Below, piece after piece: positions 14,952-22,061 of a DNA stretch of 32,052 nucleotides (the first letter of the stretch is position 1; each line of letters starts with the position of its first letter). The stretch comes from SVQP01 sp045652835 (GTDB lineage Bacteria; Bacillota; Clostridia; Oscillospirales; CAG-272). Both the position numbers and the translations under genes were made by a program. Below the pieces are notes generated by a model. The model was given only the letters and a program-made list of their open reading frames with translations. It was not told where the DNA came from and made no database searches. Where the stretch lies: positions 1 to 32,052 of the forward strand of contig JAZOLE010000005.1 in NCBI GenBank assembly GCA_045652835.1, given 5' to 3'.

Positions 14952-15635
14952 CTAAAATGTAATGTGCTCTCCCTTGGCGGCACGCTCGGCAAGCACGGCT
15001 CGCTGCGCACGCGTCAATCGGGAGGCGTGCCCCGTCTCGGGGGCTGCATCACGCAATCCGTTTTCATGCGGTCTTGCGTGACGGATGTGGACCGCCCCCA
15101 TGATCTGTCGGGCGGCTTGTGCCGCTGCATCCTTGGCAGCGGCAGTTTTGAGGTGATCAAGCGCGTAAAGCTCGTACACCTTGGTCAGCGACACCTCGGA
15201 TACCCCTGCAAATCCCTGCAAAAGGGCTGCAAAGGCGGGATCGTCGCGCAGCGCAGAGAGGTCAAATTCCGGATATTTTTCCTGCACCCTACTCTGCTCA
15301 CTTTCCCAATCTCTTTGCACAGGGGCAAGCAGCTTTTCAATGCGCGACGGCAGCTGCTCGGGATCTTCCAATCCCAAAAGCTTTGCCGCGCTTTGCAAAA
15401 GCGCACTGCTCTGCTTCTCTGATCTGAGTCGCTTTTGGATAATTTCGGAGACGTGCGCAGCATAAAGCGCACTGTAGCGTTCGGAGCTGATCAGCTCCTC
15501 CCACTCGCGCTTTGCCGCGTTTTGGCTCTCGGCGTCAGAGTCCTTGTGTAACTGCTCGCCCGTGCTGCCGCTCTCCGTCGGCAGGGTGCGCCCGTCGTCG
15601 GCGACCGTGGTTATAGTTTGTTCGACCGTTTGCAT
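14952..15635 (-). CDS. Putative phage scaffolding protein
   Basis: The start ATG at 15635 (MQTVEQ) is preferred because AAAGGA lies 10 nt before it; a TTG 21 bp upstream would overlap that signal. The 227-residue product is helical, highly charged and low in aromatic residues, with heptad-like stretches (AAKREWEELISSERYSALYA, SEIIQKRLRSEKQSSALLQSAAKLLG) and a C-terminal basic helix (RLTRAQRAVLAERAAKGEH). Length, composition and position immediately before the capsid gene are those of scaffolding proteins that template procapsid assembly. Its N-terminus lacks an obvious LQFFA-type Prp site, unlike the capsid protein. Confidence 0.75.
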   Translation of the reverse strand: MQTVEQTITTVADDGRTLPTESGSTGEQLHKDSDAESQNAAKREWEELISSERYSALYAAHVSEIIQKRLRSEKQSSALLQSAAKLLGLEDPEQLPSRIEKLLAPVQRDWESEQSRVQEKYPEFDLSALRDDPAFAALLQGFAGVSEVSLTKVYELYALDHLKTAAAKDAAAQAARQIMGAVHIRHARPHENGLRDAAPETGHASRLTRAQRAVLAERAAKGEHITF

Positions 15636-15657
15636 GTGTGTTGTGTCCTTTCTCAAT

Positions 15658-15954
15658 CTATATGTAATTCGTCGTCATCGAAACGTAGGCAGGGTATTTC
15701 TCCGCAATGGCACCAAGTCCGCATACCGCCATATCAAAGGCGGCGCTGCGCTCGGATACCGTGATCATGGCATAGCCGTCTGCAAGATCAGCCTCTGCGG
15801 TGCAATCGTCGTATTCCTCAAGATACGCGGCAAGCGACTCGACCAGTGCCGAGACAGCCGCACATACCACGTCACCGCCGCTTGCATACCCCGCATGCCC
15901 GATCACCTCAAGGCTATAGCCCTGCGTGCTCTGCGCGGCATTTGCTTCAATCAT
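15658..15954 (-). CDS. Prp-type cysteine protease, probable prohead protease
   Basis: The 98-residue protein has both catalytic blocks of ribosomal-processing cysteine protease Prp: GHAGYA with His20 and DVVCAAVSALVESL with Cys31, separated by the usual loop. In Firmicutes, Prp cuts an N-terminal extension off ribosomal protein L27, and in Staphylococcus the host enzyme also trims phage capsid and scaffold proteins at LQFFA-like sites. Here the gene lies inside the head operon, overlapping the portal gene by 8 bp, and the capsid protein carries LQRFA at its N-terminus. It therefore most likely acts as the phage's own maturation protease. GGGGG precedes the ATG. No L21/L27 genes are near, so this is not the ribosomal operon copy. 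Confidence 0.85.
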   Translation of the reverse strand: MIEANAAQSTQGYSLEVIGHAGYASGGDVVCAAVSALVESLAAYLEEYDDCTAEADLADGYAMITVSERSAAFDMAVCGLGAIAEKYPAYVSMTTNYI

Positions 15955-17566
15955 GCACAGTCCCCCTCTCCCTGATCATCTGCTTGACCTTACCGATGCC
16001 CTCAAAGTCCATCATTTCAAGCAGGATCAGCGTTTGTTCTCTTTGCTCGGGCGAGAACGCACCCTTATCGTAAAGCGTCAGAGCAAGCTCGTTGGCTGCT
16101 TCCTTGGAAAGCGGATTTGCCACGCGCGCCTTGACCGCAATATCAAACACAGGCTTGCGCATATACGCTTCGCCCTCGTCCTGCAGCACGGTCATGGCAA
16201 GAATGCCCTTGTTATCGTATTGCAGATACTCCTGCCCGTCCTCACGCGTGATGCGGAAGGTGCGCGACTCACCGTAAAACTGGCGGATCAGCTCAATGAC
16301 CAAAGTCACCACACCAACAAAGGCGCGATTGGATGCGGCAATCACGTCACGGGCATTCTTGTTACCTGCCTCCTGCAATGCTTTGATTGCCGTTGCAGCC
16401 GTAATGCCGCCCGAAAGCGAGCCTTGCGAAACGTCGCGGTTGCCGGTGGTCTCCTTTAACTCATCGATCTTGAGCTTTTTGAGCGTCAAAAGACCTTGAT
16501 CAAAGGTATCGATGCGGATCTGCTGCAGCTTCTCCTCTTCAATGTCGCCCTCCACCTCCACAATGCGGCGGTCAAGGTCCATAAAGTCCTCCTGGTTGAT
16601 ACCCAGGCTCTTTTTCGCCCAAAAGCGCACCTTGCTTGCCCAATCGGCATATTCCATAAAGTTGGCGTCCAGGCGGTCGATGTAGATCTGCGGCTGCTTT
16701 GCTACAGCGATCATGCCAAAGCCATAGCATTCTCCCTCCTCGGGGTACATAACGTCCAGCACCACGGGATACATGCCGTGGTCATACCAGCCGCGCTCGG
16801 CATATGCGGGATCGTTTTCCGAGGCGTAAAGCACCACGCCCTCGGCAAACTTGCAATAATGCAGCACCTGTCTGCCGTCCACCTTCTTTTTGTAATACCA
16901 ATCCACCACAACCGTCTTGCCATCGTCAGTGCTTGACAAAAAGATGTCCTCGGGATTGCTTTTGCGCGTCTTGCGCTCAAAAAAGGCGGGATAGGACTGC
17001 TCCAGGTGCTCGGTATCTGCCTTGGCAAGCAAAAACAGATGCTTGCTGTCCTGCAGATTGCGCACACCCGGCTCCCAAAACAGGTTGCCGATATCCACGC
17101 GACGCACGTCCACGTCACCAAAGCCGTTTTCCAGATCGTTGTTCCAAAATACTCCGTAAGCGCATACGCCGTGCTTGAGCTTTTGCCACAGGTTGTCCGA
17201 ATAAGTCGCGTCAAACGCGCAGCGGTCAAGAATGACCGGAATAATGGCGGAGAGCATATCCGCTTCTCTCTGATCCCCCTGCTCACGTGCAAGGCAGGTG
17301 CAGGTGGGCAAATGATCCATCATATCGGCATGGCGGTTGGCGATGCTGTTGAACATCCATGCAGAGCCGCCCAGATCGCGCACCTCGCGCGATGCGCTGC
17401 TGCCGTATCTGCCCTGCCAATACTGCTCGTCCTGCGCAATGCGCGTGTCCAAGGGACGCTTTGCCTCTCGCCAGGTGCGCAGCACCTTTGCCGCCTCGAC
17501 AATCTCCTTTTGCCCGATCGGCAGCTCCGCTTCCTTGCTTTTCTTAAAAATATCTTTGATTTGCAT
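15947..17566 (-). CDS. Phage portal protein (P22-like type)
   Basis: The 539-residue protein has the layout of podovirus/P22-type portals: a helical N-terminus (LRTWREAKRPLDTRIAQDEQYW), FNSIANRHADMMDHLP, a beta stem region with a VDWYYKKKVDGRQVL strand pair, and a C-terminal segment ETTGNRDVSQGSLSGG..ATAIKALQEAGNKNARDV that is typical of portal crowns and clips. It forms the dodecameric channel through which TerL pumps DNA. AAGGAG lies 6 nt upstream of the ATG at 17566. It follows TerL and precedes the protease and scaffold genes, the canonical order. Confidence 0.87.
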   Translation of the reverse strand: MQIKDIFKKSKEAELPIGQKEIVEAAKVLRTWREAKRPLDTRIAQDEQYWQGRYGSSASREVRDLGGSAWMFNSIANRHADMMDHLPTCTCLAREQGDQREADMLSAIIPVILDRCAFDATYSDNLWQKLKHGVCAYGVFWNNDLENGFGDVDVRRVDIGNLFWEPGVRNLQDSKHLFLLAKADTEHLEQSYPAFFERKTRKSNPEDIFLSSTDDGKTVVVDWYYKKKVDGRQVLHYCKFAEGVVLYASENDPAYAERGWYDHGMYPVVLDVMYPEEGECYGFGMIAVAKQPQIYIDRLDANFMEYADWASKVRFWAKKSLGINQEDFMDLDRRIVEVEGDIEEEKLQQIRIDTFDQGLLTLKKLKIDELKETTGNRDVSQGSLSGGITAATAIKALQEAGNKNARDVIAASNRAFVGVVTLVIELIRQFYGESRTFRITREDGQEYLQYDNKGILAMTVLQDEGEAYMRKPVFDIAVKARVANPLSKEAANELALTLYDKGAFSPEQREQTLILLEMMDFEGIGKVKQMIRERGTVHD

Positions 17567-17575
17567 TGATTCTCC

Positions 17576-18979
17576 TTATCTTGCAAGCGGGTCAAATGCA
17601 CTTGACACCGCAAGTTTTTGTTGTCTGTTTTTGATGATGGGGTGCGCCATGGCAACGTAACGGCACTCATCATAAATATGATCCTCACCGTCCGTGTCAA
17701 TGTCCTCCACGTCTGCCGAGTCATAAACCAGCTCGGGGATGGTGCGGATAAAATGGCGGCAGGTAGAAAACACGTAAAACATGGGGATCCCCGCACCGTC
17801 AAAGGTAAGCCGCGCATGCATCTGCGCCTTACCCGCCAAGCGCGAGTTGTCCGCCCGATCCCAGTAAACGCCCTGTTTTTCCATGATCTCCGCAATGCTC
17901 TCGCCGCCGTTTTTCTGTCTGATGGCAGGGTCAGCCACCCCCGTGATAAATCTGCCGCGCAGATTTGGGTCATCGGCTTCTATCTCGCGAATGCGTCGCG
18001 CCACCTGCTCAGCCCCCCAGCGCAAGCCCTCGTTTGGTGTGCCGCTGCAGCCGTACAGCTCACGGATGCGGTACATGCGCCCGTCATGATCAAAGGCGTA
18101 CCAGCCCACCGAAAAGGGTCGGGTGTATCCCCAGTCAAAGCCACGGCACACGCGCCAGGACTGTGGAATTTGGAACGGCTCTATGACGTGCGTGCCCACG
18201 CGGTCGCGGTAGTGCTCGGGATCGTTACGCCACTCGGTAAACACCTGCCCTGCAAAGCAATCCCAATCACCGTACAAGAGTGCACGCCGCTCCTTTTCGG
18301 GCAACGCCGCCAAGCGCGTCAGATACCCCGGATCGTTTTGTAAGAGTATCTTGTTGTCAAACACGGTGGACGGCACGAAAATGCGCGATCGCCACCGCAC
18401 CTGCTCCTGCCCATCCGGCATGCGCACGCTGTGCTTTTCCCAAATGGTGGTCATGGGCTTGGCAGGCGTGATAAACCGCTGCTTGACCCAACCGTGCCCC
18501 ACACCGCCCGGATTTGCCTGCGCACGCATATAGCAGCGCGTGCCCGCGCCGTTGGGGCGGTTGCGTGAGAACAGATAGGAATATTCATCCCAAGTAAACT
18601 GCGTCAGCTCGTCAAAATCGATGAAATCGTAACGCTTGCCTTGGTAATTCAGTCTGTCATCGGTGTGCTGCAGCGACCCGAAATAAATCTTTGCGCCCGA
18701 CGGAAACACCCAAACGTGCTTGGAGTCGTTATACTTCGCTCCGGGATATGCTGCCCGAAACAGCTCGGCTGATCGGTCGGTCAGCTCGGAAAGCTGGGGA
18801 TAGGTCTTGCGCAAGATCAGCCCACGGTAGTAAGGTATATGTACCTGCCGCAAGGACTCGGCTAAGGCGCAATCCGATTTGCCGCCGCCTGCAGCACCGC
18901 CATAAAGCGCCTCGTCCTCAAATCTTGCCATAAAGGCTGCCTGGCGCGGCTGAGGCGTCCAAATCACGCCCGTGCTCAT
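17576..18979 (-). CDS. Terminase large subunit
   Basis: The 467-residue packaging motor has an N-terminal ATPase with Walker A GGAAGGGKS (27-35), Walker B FIDFDE (119-124) and the coupling motif ANPGGVGHGW, and a C-terminal RNase H-fold nuclease with FDWGY (catalytic Asp282), ITGVADPAI and YDECRYVAMAH as the metal-binding acidic positions. It cuts concatemeric or circular DNA and drives it into the procapsid. The start overlaps the TerS stop as ATGA, so the two subunits are coupled. All key residues are present, which argues the module is functional. Confidence 0.93.
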   Translation of the reverse strand: MSTGVIWTPQPRQAAFMARFEDEALYGGAAGGGKSDCALAESLRQVHIPYYRGLILRKTYPQLSELTDRSAELFRAAYPGAKYNDSKHVWVFPSGAKIYFGSLQHTDDRLNYQGKRYDFIDFDELTQFTWDEYSYLFSRNRPNGAGTRCYMRAQANPGGVGHGWVKQRFITPAKPMTTIWEKHSVRMPDGQEQVRWRSRIFVPSTVFDNKILLQNDPGYLTRLAALPEKERRALLYGDWDCFAGQVFTEWRNDPEHYRDRVGTHVIEPFQIPQSWRVCRGFDWGYTRPFSVGWYAFDHDGRMYRIRELYGCSGTPNEGLRWGAEQVARRIREIEADDPNLRGRFITGVADPAIRQKNGGESIAEIMEKQGVYWDRADNSRLAGKAQMHARLTFDGAGIPMFYVFSTCRHFIRTIPELVYDSADVEDIDTDGEDHIYDECRYVAMAHPIIKNRQQKLAVSSAFDPLAR

Positions 18980-19470
18980 GCGTCCTCGGGCGGCTCACCC
19001 TGCTCCATGATGGGCGGCAGCTCGATCACGCCGCCACTCTCGGTCTCGCTCTCCTGCTTGTCCTGCCCCCATTCGCTGCCGCAGCGATTTTGCAGCCAGA
19101 AGATCTCTGCACGCGTGTCAGCAGGCACGTGCGCCTCGTCAATGCCTGTCTGCAGCTCCTCATATTCCAGCAGCTTTTTACCCGAATCGGGGTCAAACTC
19201 GGTGCGCTTGACCTTATAGGTCTTTTTGACGGGTGTGGTGTACCCCACCGCCTTGCGGTGCAGCGCCTCCATGACCGCAAAGTCCGCACCGTTTTTATCA
19301 TAAGCAAGCGCAGCCGCGATCTCGGGGTACCGTTTTTTCCATCGCTGCAGGGTTGACGGTGCAATCCCCATACAAGCAGCGATCTCGTCCTCATCCTTGC
19401 CCATGCAAGCCATGCCGCGCAAGAGTGAAAGGCTTTCAGGCGTCAGCCATTTCGCAAGGTCGCTCCTCAT
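18976..19470 (-). CDS. Terminase small subunit
   Basis: The 164-residue protein has an N-terminal helix-turn-helix (LLRGMACMGKDEDEIAACMG then IAPSTLQRWKKRYPEI), which recognises the packaging site, a central KAVGYTTPVKK beta hairpin and the TRAEIFWLQNRC helix typical of TerS proteins that oligomerise, then an acidic tail. Its 5' end overlaps the upstream gene by 35 bp and its 3' end overlaps TerL by 4 bp. GGGGGAAG lies before the ATG. Confidence 0.87.
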   Translation of the reverse strand: MRSDLAKWLTPESLSLLRGMACMGKDEDEIAACMGIAPSTLQRWKKRYPEIAAALAYDKNGADFAVMEALHRKAVGYTTPVKKTYKVKRTEFDPDSGKKLLEYEELQTGIDEAHVPADTRAEIFWLQNRCGSEWGQDKQESETESGGVIELPPIMEQGEPPEDA

Positions 19471-19759
19471 GCGCTTCCCCCATCTCGGTCAGATAAATGA
19501 TAAAATCATCACCCGCATCCTCGGCACGTACCGCATATTTGCCGCATACCTCTCGGATCATTGCCTTGGAGATCTTGATATGCCCCGATTTGCCGTAGCA
19601 ACGCTCCAAGAGATACGTGATATACGCTGCGTAAATGCTGCTTGCCTGCTCATGCGCTCGAATCAGATCTTCAAGCGCTGCAATGCGCTTGTCTCGCCAA
19701 GCGATCATATGCGCAAGTCTGCCCTCATCCTGCAATTTTGTGTTTTGTTGATTGTTCAC
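19436..19759 (-). CDS. Small phage protein, 107 aa, likely GTG start
   Basis: Not recognised. The GTG at 19759 is preferred because AGGAAG lies 7 nt upstream; the in-frame ATG at 19777 would place that signal inside the gene and has none of its own. The protein is helical and charged (WRDKRIAALEDLIRAHEQASSIYAAYITYLLERCYG), then KISKAMIREVCGKYAVRAEDAGDDFIIYL. It overlaps genes at both ends, so it belongs to the operon. A role ahead of terminase, such as DNA binding or regulation of packaging, is possible. Confidence 0.65.
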   Translation of the reverse strand: MNNQQNTKLQDEGRLAHMIAWRDKRIAALEDLIRAHEQASSIYAAYITYLLERCYGKSGHIKISKAMIREVCGKYAVRAEDAGDDFIIYLTEMGEAHEERPCEMADA

Positions 19760-19958
19760 CGCTATACTTCCTTTCATAAAATTGATCCATAGTCTGCTTG
19801 ATCACGCACCCTCTGTATCCGTCGGGATGTGCGCAATATTTGTAAACGATGTCCCTGCGCGCCTGCTTATCGGGAAAACGAAAGCGCGCGCATTCGCAAT
19901 AGGTGTATCCGTCACCCTTCTCTCTTTGAAAATAGGGGCATGTCCCCGCAATCGGCAT
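19725..19958 (-). CDS. Small Cys-rich phage protein (zinc-binding candidate), first gene of operon
   Basis: The 77-residue protein has cysteines at 7, 21, 23, 42 and 51 and a His at 44 (CPYFQ.., YTYCECARFRFPDKQARRDIVYKYCAHPDGYRGC), a spacing that suggests a small zinc-binding fold. AAAGGAGG lies 7 nt upstream of the ATG, a very strong site. As the first gene behind the operator-controlled promoter it could be an early regulator, but no function is recognisable. Confidence 0.65.
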   Translation of the reverse strand: MPIAGTCPYFQREKGDGYTYCECARFRFPDKQARRDIVYKYCAHPDGYRGCVIKQTMDQFYERKYSGEQSTKHKIAG

Positions 19959-19984
19959 AATAACTCCTCCTTTGCTTGTTCAGG

Positions 19985-20154
19985 TTGCTTAACTTCTTTG
20001 TTCAAAATGAAAACCGACGCCAAGTCATCGGTTGCGCGAGTGGTTAATCTTGCTTAACTGTCATGAGTATATCACAGAGTTTTGAAAAAGTCAACCCCCG
20101 TTAAAATAAATTTTGCTTAACTTTTTTCGTGAAATCTCTTGACATTTGCTAAAC
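19985..20154. promoter_or_regulatory. Operator array of the prophage switch (four TTGCTWAAC words)
   Basis: TTGCTTAAC occurs at 19985-19993, 20050-20058 and 20113-20121, and TTGCTAAAC at 20146-20154, all in the same orientation. Start-to-start spacings are 65, 63 and 33 bp, close to six, six and three helical turns. The second word covers the predicted start of the minus-strand operon and the fourth lies in the spacer of the repressor promoter. Two copies also form GTTAA..TTAAC dyads (20044-20058 and 20100-20121). The repressor encoded at 20210 is the natural ligand. Confidence 0.72.
20066..20094 (-). promoter_or_regulatory. Operon promoter of the prophage (PR-like)
   Basis: Minus strand: -35 TTGACT (20094-20089), 17-bp spacer, -10 TATACT (20071-20066). 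The start is expected near 20059, on top of an operator word, leaving a ~100-nt leader before the first gene. Confidence 0.82.
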
Positions 20155-20167
20155 TCTTTTGTATAAT
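20139..20167 (+). promoter_or_regulatory. Repressor promoter (PRM-like)
   Basis: -35 TTGACA (20139-20144), 17-bp spacer, -10 TATAAT (20162-20167), both perfect. An operator word (20146-20154) lies within the spacer, predicting autorepression. Confidence 0.88.
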
Positions 20168-20209
20168 GAAATCGTAACATGAAAGCAACAACAAAAAAGG
20201 AGTCACGAT

Positions 20210-20863
20210 ATGAAACCCATTCATACCTTTACCGACAGACTTCGCCTTGCTATGGACGCACGCGGTGTGCGCGCCGTTGACCTTGCGCGCGACACAGGGC
20301 TTTCCAAGGCAAGGATCAGCCAATATACCAATGGTATTTACGTCCCCAAGGCAGACGCCATGCACAAGCTTGCCCGCGCCTTGGACGTTGCCGATCTATG
20401 GCTGGAGGGCTATGACGTGCCCATGGAGCGCAGCGCATCGGCTGTGCCCAATTATCCCGATATCTTCCCCATCGAGCGCCGCCGCATTCCTGTGCTTGGC
20501 GAGATCGCCTGCGGCACGCCTATTCTGACCGATGAGCAGCATGACAGCTTTATCATGTCGGGCACCAATCTTGACGCAGACTTTTGCCTGCGCGCCAAGG
20601 GCGACAGCATGATCGGCGCGCGCATTCAGGACGGCGACATTGTGTTTATCAAGAAGAGTGACATGGTGGCAAACGGTGAGATCGCAGCCGTGGTCATCGA
20701 GGACGAGGCAACGCTCAAGCGCGTGTACTACTACCCCGAGAAGTCCAAGCTGATCTTAACGCCCGAAAATCCCAAATACGAACCGCTGGTGTTCATGGGT
20801 CCCGAGCTTGACGAGATCCACATTCTCGGCAAAGCCGTGGCGTTCCAGTCGGAAATTAAGTAA
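20210..20863 (+). CDS. CI/LexA-type S24 repressor of the prophage
   Basis: The 217-residue protein has an N-terminal XRE helix-turn-helix (residues ~7-66; VDLARDTGLSKARISQYTNG is the recognition unit) and a C-terminal S24 self-cleavage domain. The Ala-Cys-Gly cleavage site is at 100-102, the nucleophile Ser133 lies in KGDSM and the general base Lys170 in ATLKRV. All parts needed for RecA-stimulated autocleavage are present, so the switch should be SOS-inducible. AAAGGAG lies 7 nt upstream of the ATG. It is divergent from the structural operon, as CI-type repressors are. It is not the cell's LexA, given its XRE rather than winged-helix DNA-binding domain and its position. Confidence 0.9.
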   Translation: MKPIHTFTDRLRLAMDARGVRAVDLARDTGLSKARISQYTNGIYVPKADAMHKLARALDVADLWLEGYDVPMERSASAVPNYPDIFPIERRRIPVLGEIACGTPILTDEQHDSFIMSGTNLDADFCLRAKGDSMIGARIQDGDIVFIKKSDMVANGEIAAVVIEDEATLKRVYYYPEKSKLILTPENPKYEPLVFMGPELDEIHILGKAVAFQSEIK

Positions 20864-20866
20864 GAT

Positions 20867-20895
20867 AAAGCCCTTGCAAAACGCAAGGGCTTTTT
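20867..20895 (+). terminator. Intrinsic terminator of the repressor gene
   Basis: AAAGCCCTTGC (20867-20877) pairs with GCAAGGGCTTT (20883-20893) over loop AAAAC, followed by TT. Confidence 0.88.
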
Positions 20896-20910
20896 GCTTT
20901 TACTTCAAAA

Positions 20911-20932
20911 GACGTGCAATGCACGCCCCTAC
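20911..20932. repeat. Short palindromic repeat, divergent member
   Basis: GACGTGCAATGCACGCCCCTAC has the same CGCCCCTAC right end as the 24-bp repeats, but a different palindromic centre (CGTGCAATGCACG). Confidence 0.55.
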
Positions 20933-20973
20933 GATGTTGTCGGCCATCCGTTTTGATAAAAGATCGTCCGTAT

Positions 20974-21193
20974 GGCGCCCCTTCCACCGCGGACACTTCG
21001 CGCCGCTACGCTTTGCTCGTTGCGGTCCCCCTTCCCCTACGGGGACGGCTTTTCCGCACATCCGTCTTGTGTAGTTATCCGTCTCGGGCAACTCATAATA
21101 GCCGTCCCCACAGGGGAAGGGGGACCGCAGCGGAGCGAGTTTTGCTAAGGTACGATGCAAAACGAGAGAAGCGTTGCGGTGGAAGGGGTTCCC
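20974..21193. repeat. ~220-bp nested palindromic repeat, copy 2
   Basis: The ends GCCCCTTCCACCGC (20974-20994) and GCGGTGGAAGGGG (21173-21193) are inverted, as in copy 1 at 948-1154. The inner palindrome CCCCCTTCCCCTACGGGG / CCACAGGGGAAGGGGG is shared too. The outermost arms and inner core are conserved and the connecting arms vary. It separates the repressor from sigG, just outside the prophage. Confidence 0.8.
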
Positions 21194-21224
21194 ACACAGA
21201 CGCTCCTTCATATCTTCCCTACTC

Positions 21225-21998
21225 TCACATCTGCTTTCTGATCTTCTCAAGTGCCCCTTTTTCAAGACGCGAAACCTGCGCCTGCGAGATACCGATCTCC
21301 TCTGCAATCTCCATCTGCGTCTTATTCTTGTAAAACCGCATGGCAATGATGTTGCGCTCGCGCTCACTCAGCGTGCGCATTGCCTCCTTGAGCGCAATGT
21401 TTTCCAGCCACGCATCATCCCCCGAGGTGCGGTCGCTGAGCTGATCGATGACGTAAAGCGTGTCACCGTTTTCATTATACACAGGCTCGTAAAGTGAAAT
21501 AGGCTCCACAACCGCCTCCATCGCGCGCAAGACAGCCTCCTTTTTCTCACCGATCTTGTCCGCAATCTCCTGTGCGCTCGGCTCGCGCTGGTGCTGACGC
21601 AGCAGCTCTTCCCTTGCCTGCAGAGATCTGTAGGCAAGATCACGCACCGAACGGCTGATGCGAATGGTGTTGTTATCGCGCAGATACCGCCGTATCTCGC
21701 CAATGATCATGGGCACAGCATAGGTCGAAAACTTGACGTCCAGGTCGATATTGAAGTTGTCCACCGCCTTGACAAGCCCAATGCAACCCACCTGAAACAA
21801 ATCGTCCATATTCTCCTTGCGGCTTGCAAAGCGCTGAATGATCGAGAGCACCAAGCGCAAGTTGCCAAAGATCAGCTCCTGCCGCGCCTCGGCATCCCCC
21901 TGCTTGGTGCGACGCAAAAGCTCGGTCTTTTGCTCGTCGGTCAAAACGGTCAGCTTGGCGGTATTGACGCCGCATATTTCCACTTTGTTATAATACAT
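21225..21998 (-). CDS. sigG: RNA polymerase sigma-G factor (forespore-specific)
   Basis: The 257-residue sigma-70 family protein opens with YYNKVEICGVNTAKL, the N-terminal signature of SigG. Region 2 is FGNLRLVLSIIQRF..DDLFQVGCIGLVKAVDNFN..FSTYAVPMIIGEIRRYLRDNN, region 3 follows at RISRSVRDLAYRSLQ, and region 4 (LSERERNIIAMRFYKNKTQMEIAEEIGISQAQVSRLEKGAL) binds the -35 element. It drives late forespore genes, so the organism makes endospores. The start at 21998 is chosen because AAGGGGAG lies 5 nt upstream. That site is inside a hairpin. sigE and spoIIGA, usual neighbours in Bacillus and many Clostridia, are not adjacent. Confidence 0.94.
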   Translation of the reverse strand: MYYNKVEICGVNTAKLTVLTDEQKTELLRRTKQGDAEARQELIFGNLRLVLSIIQRFASRKENMDDLFQVGCIGLVKAVDNFNIDLDVKFSTYAVPMIIGEIRRYLRDNNTIRISRSVRDLAYRSLQAREELLRQHQREPSAQEIADKIGEKKEAVLRAMEAVVEPISLYEPVYNENGDTLYVIDQLSDRTSGDDAWLENIALKEAMRTLSERERNIIAMRFYKNKTQMEIAEEIGISQAQVSRLEKGALEKIRKQM

Positions 21999-21999
21999 A

Positions 22000-22061
22000 A
22001 AAACTCCCCTTGACGCATATTTCGTCAAAGGGAGTTTTGCCCTTTCGGGCTATCTGTATGC
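22000..22061 (-). promoter_or_regulatory. sigG control region: sigma-F-like promoter and RBS-sequestering hairpin
   Basis: On the minus strand GCATA (22061-22057), a 15-bp spacer and GGCAAAACTC (22041-22032) match the sigma-F pattern (GYWTA, then GGnRAnAnT) at all but the last position. 22038-22023 pairs with 22015-22000 in the RNA (16 bp including one G-U, 7-nt loop), and the downstream arm contains the ribosome binding site AAGGGGAG. A transcript starting near 22025 would lack nearly all of the upstream arm, so only read-through RNA would be blocked. Confidence 0.6.

Larger units (their letters stand above)
11283..20863 (-). mobile_element. Compact head-only prophage-like element (~9.6 kb)
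   Basis: A repressor gene on the plus strand and twelve packed minus-strand genes share a divergent promoter region. The operon holds packaging (TerS, TerL), portal, Prp protease, scaffold-like, capsid, three head-to-tail candidates and one XhlA-like membrane gene. Gene overlaps of a few bases are frequent. I see no integrase, excisionase, primase, helicase, tape measure, sheath, tail tube, receptor-binding protein or endolysin, and no clear attachment repeats at either edge. Every reading frame is intact. It may be a reduced podovirus-like prophage, a capsid-forming satellite that borrows other functions, or a domesticated particle. The edges are set by the last recognisable genes. Confidence 0.8.

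Noticed and set aside
13584..15422. Open frame of 612 codons on the plus strand
   Set aside because: It is antisense to the capsid and scaffold genes, which have clear family motifs and signals; composition (Cys/His/Gly-rich) is typical of shadow frames.
15658..15954. Host ribosomal Prp gene
   Set aside because: L21 (rplU) and L27 (rpmA) are absent and the gene is embedded in the head operon.
20210..20863. Cellular LexA
   Set aside because: The N-terminal domain is an XRE type, not the LexA winged helix, and the gene faces the prophage operon.
11220..20935. Attachment-site direct repeats flanking the prophage
   Set aside because: I compared the sequence just left of 11283 with that just right of 20863 and found no shared word longer than expected by chance.
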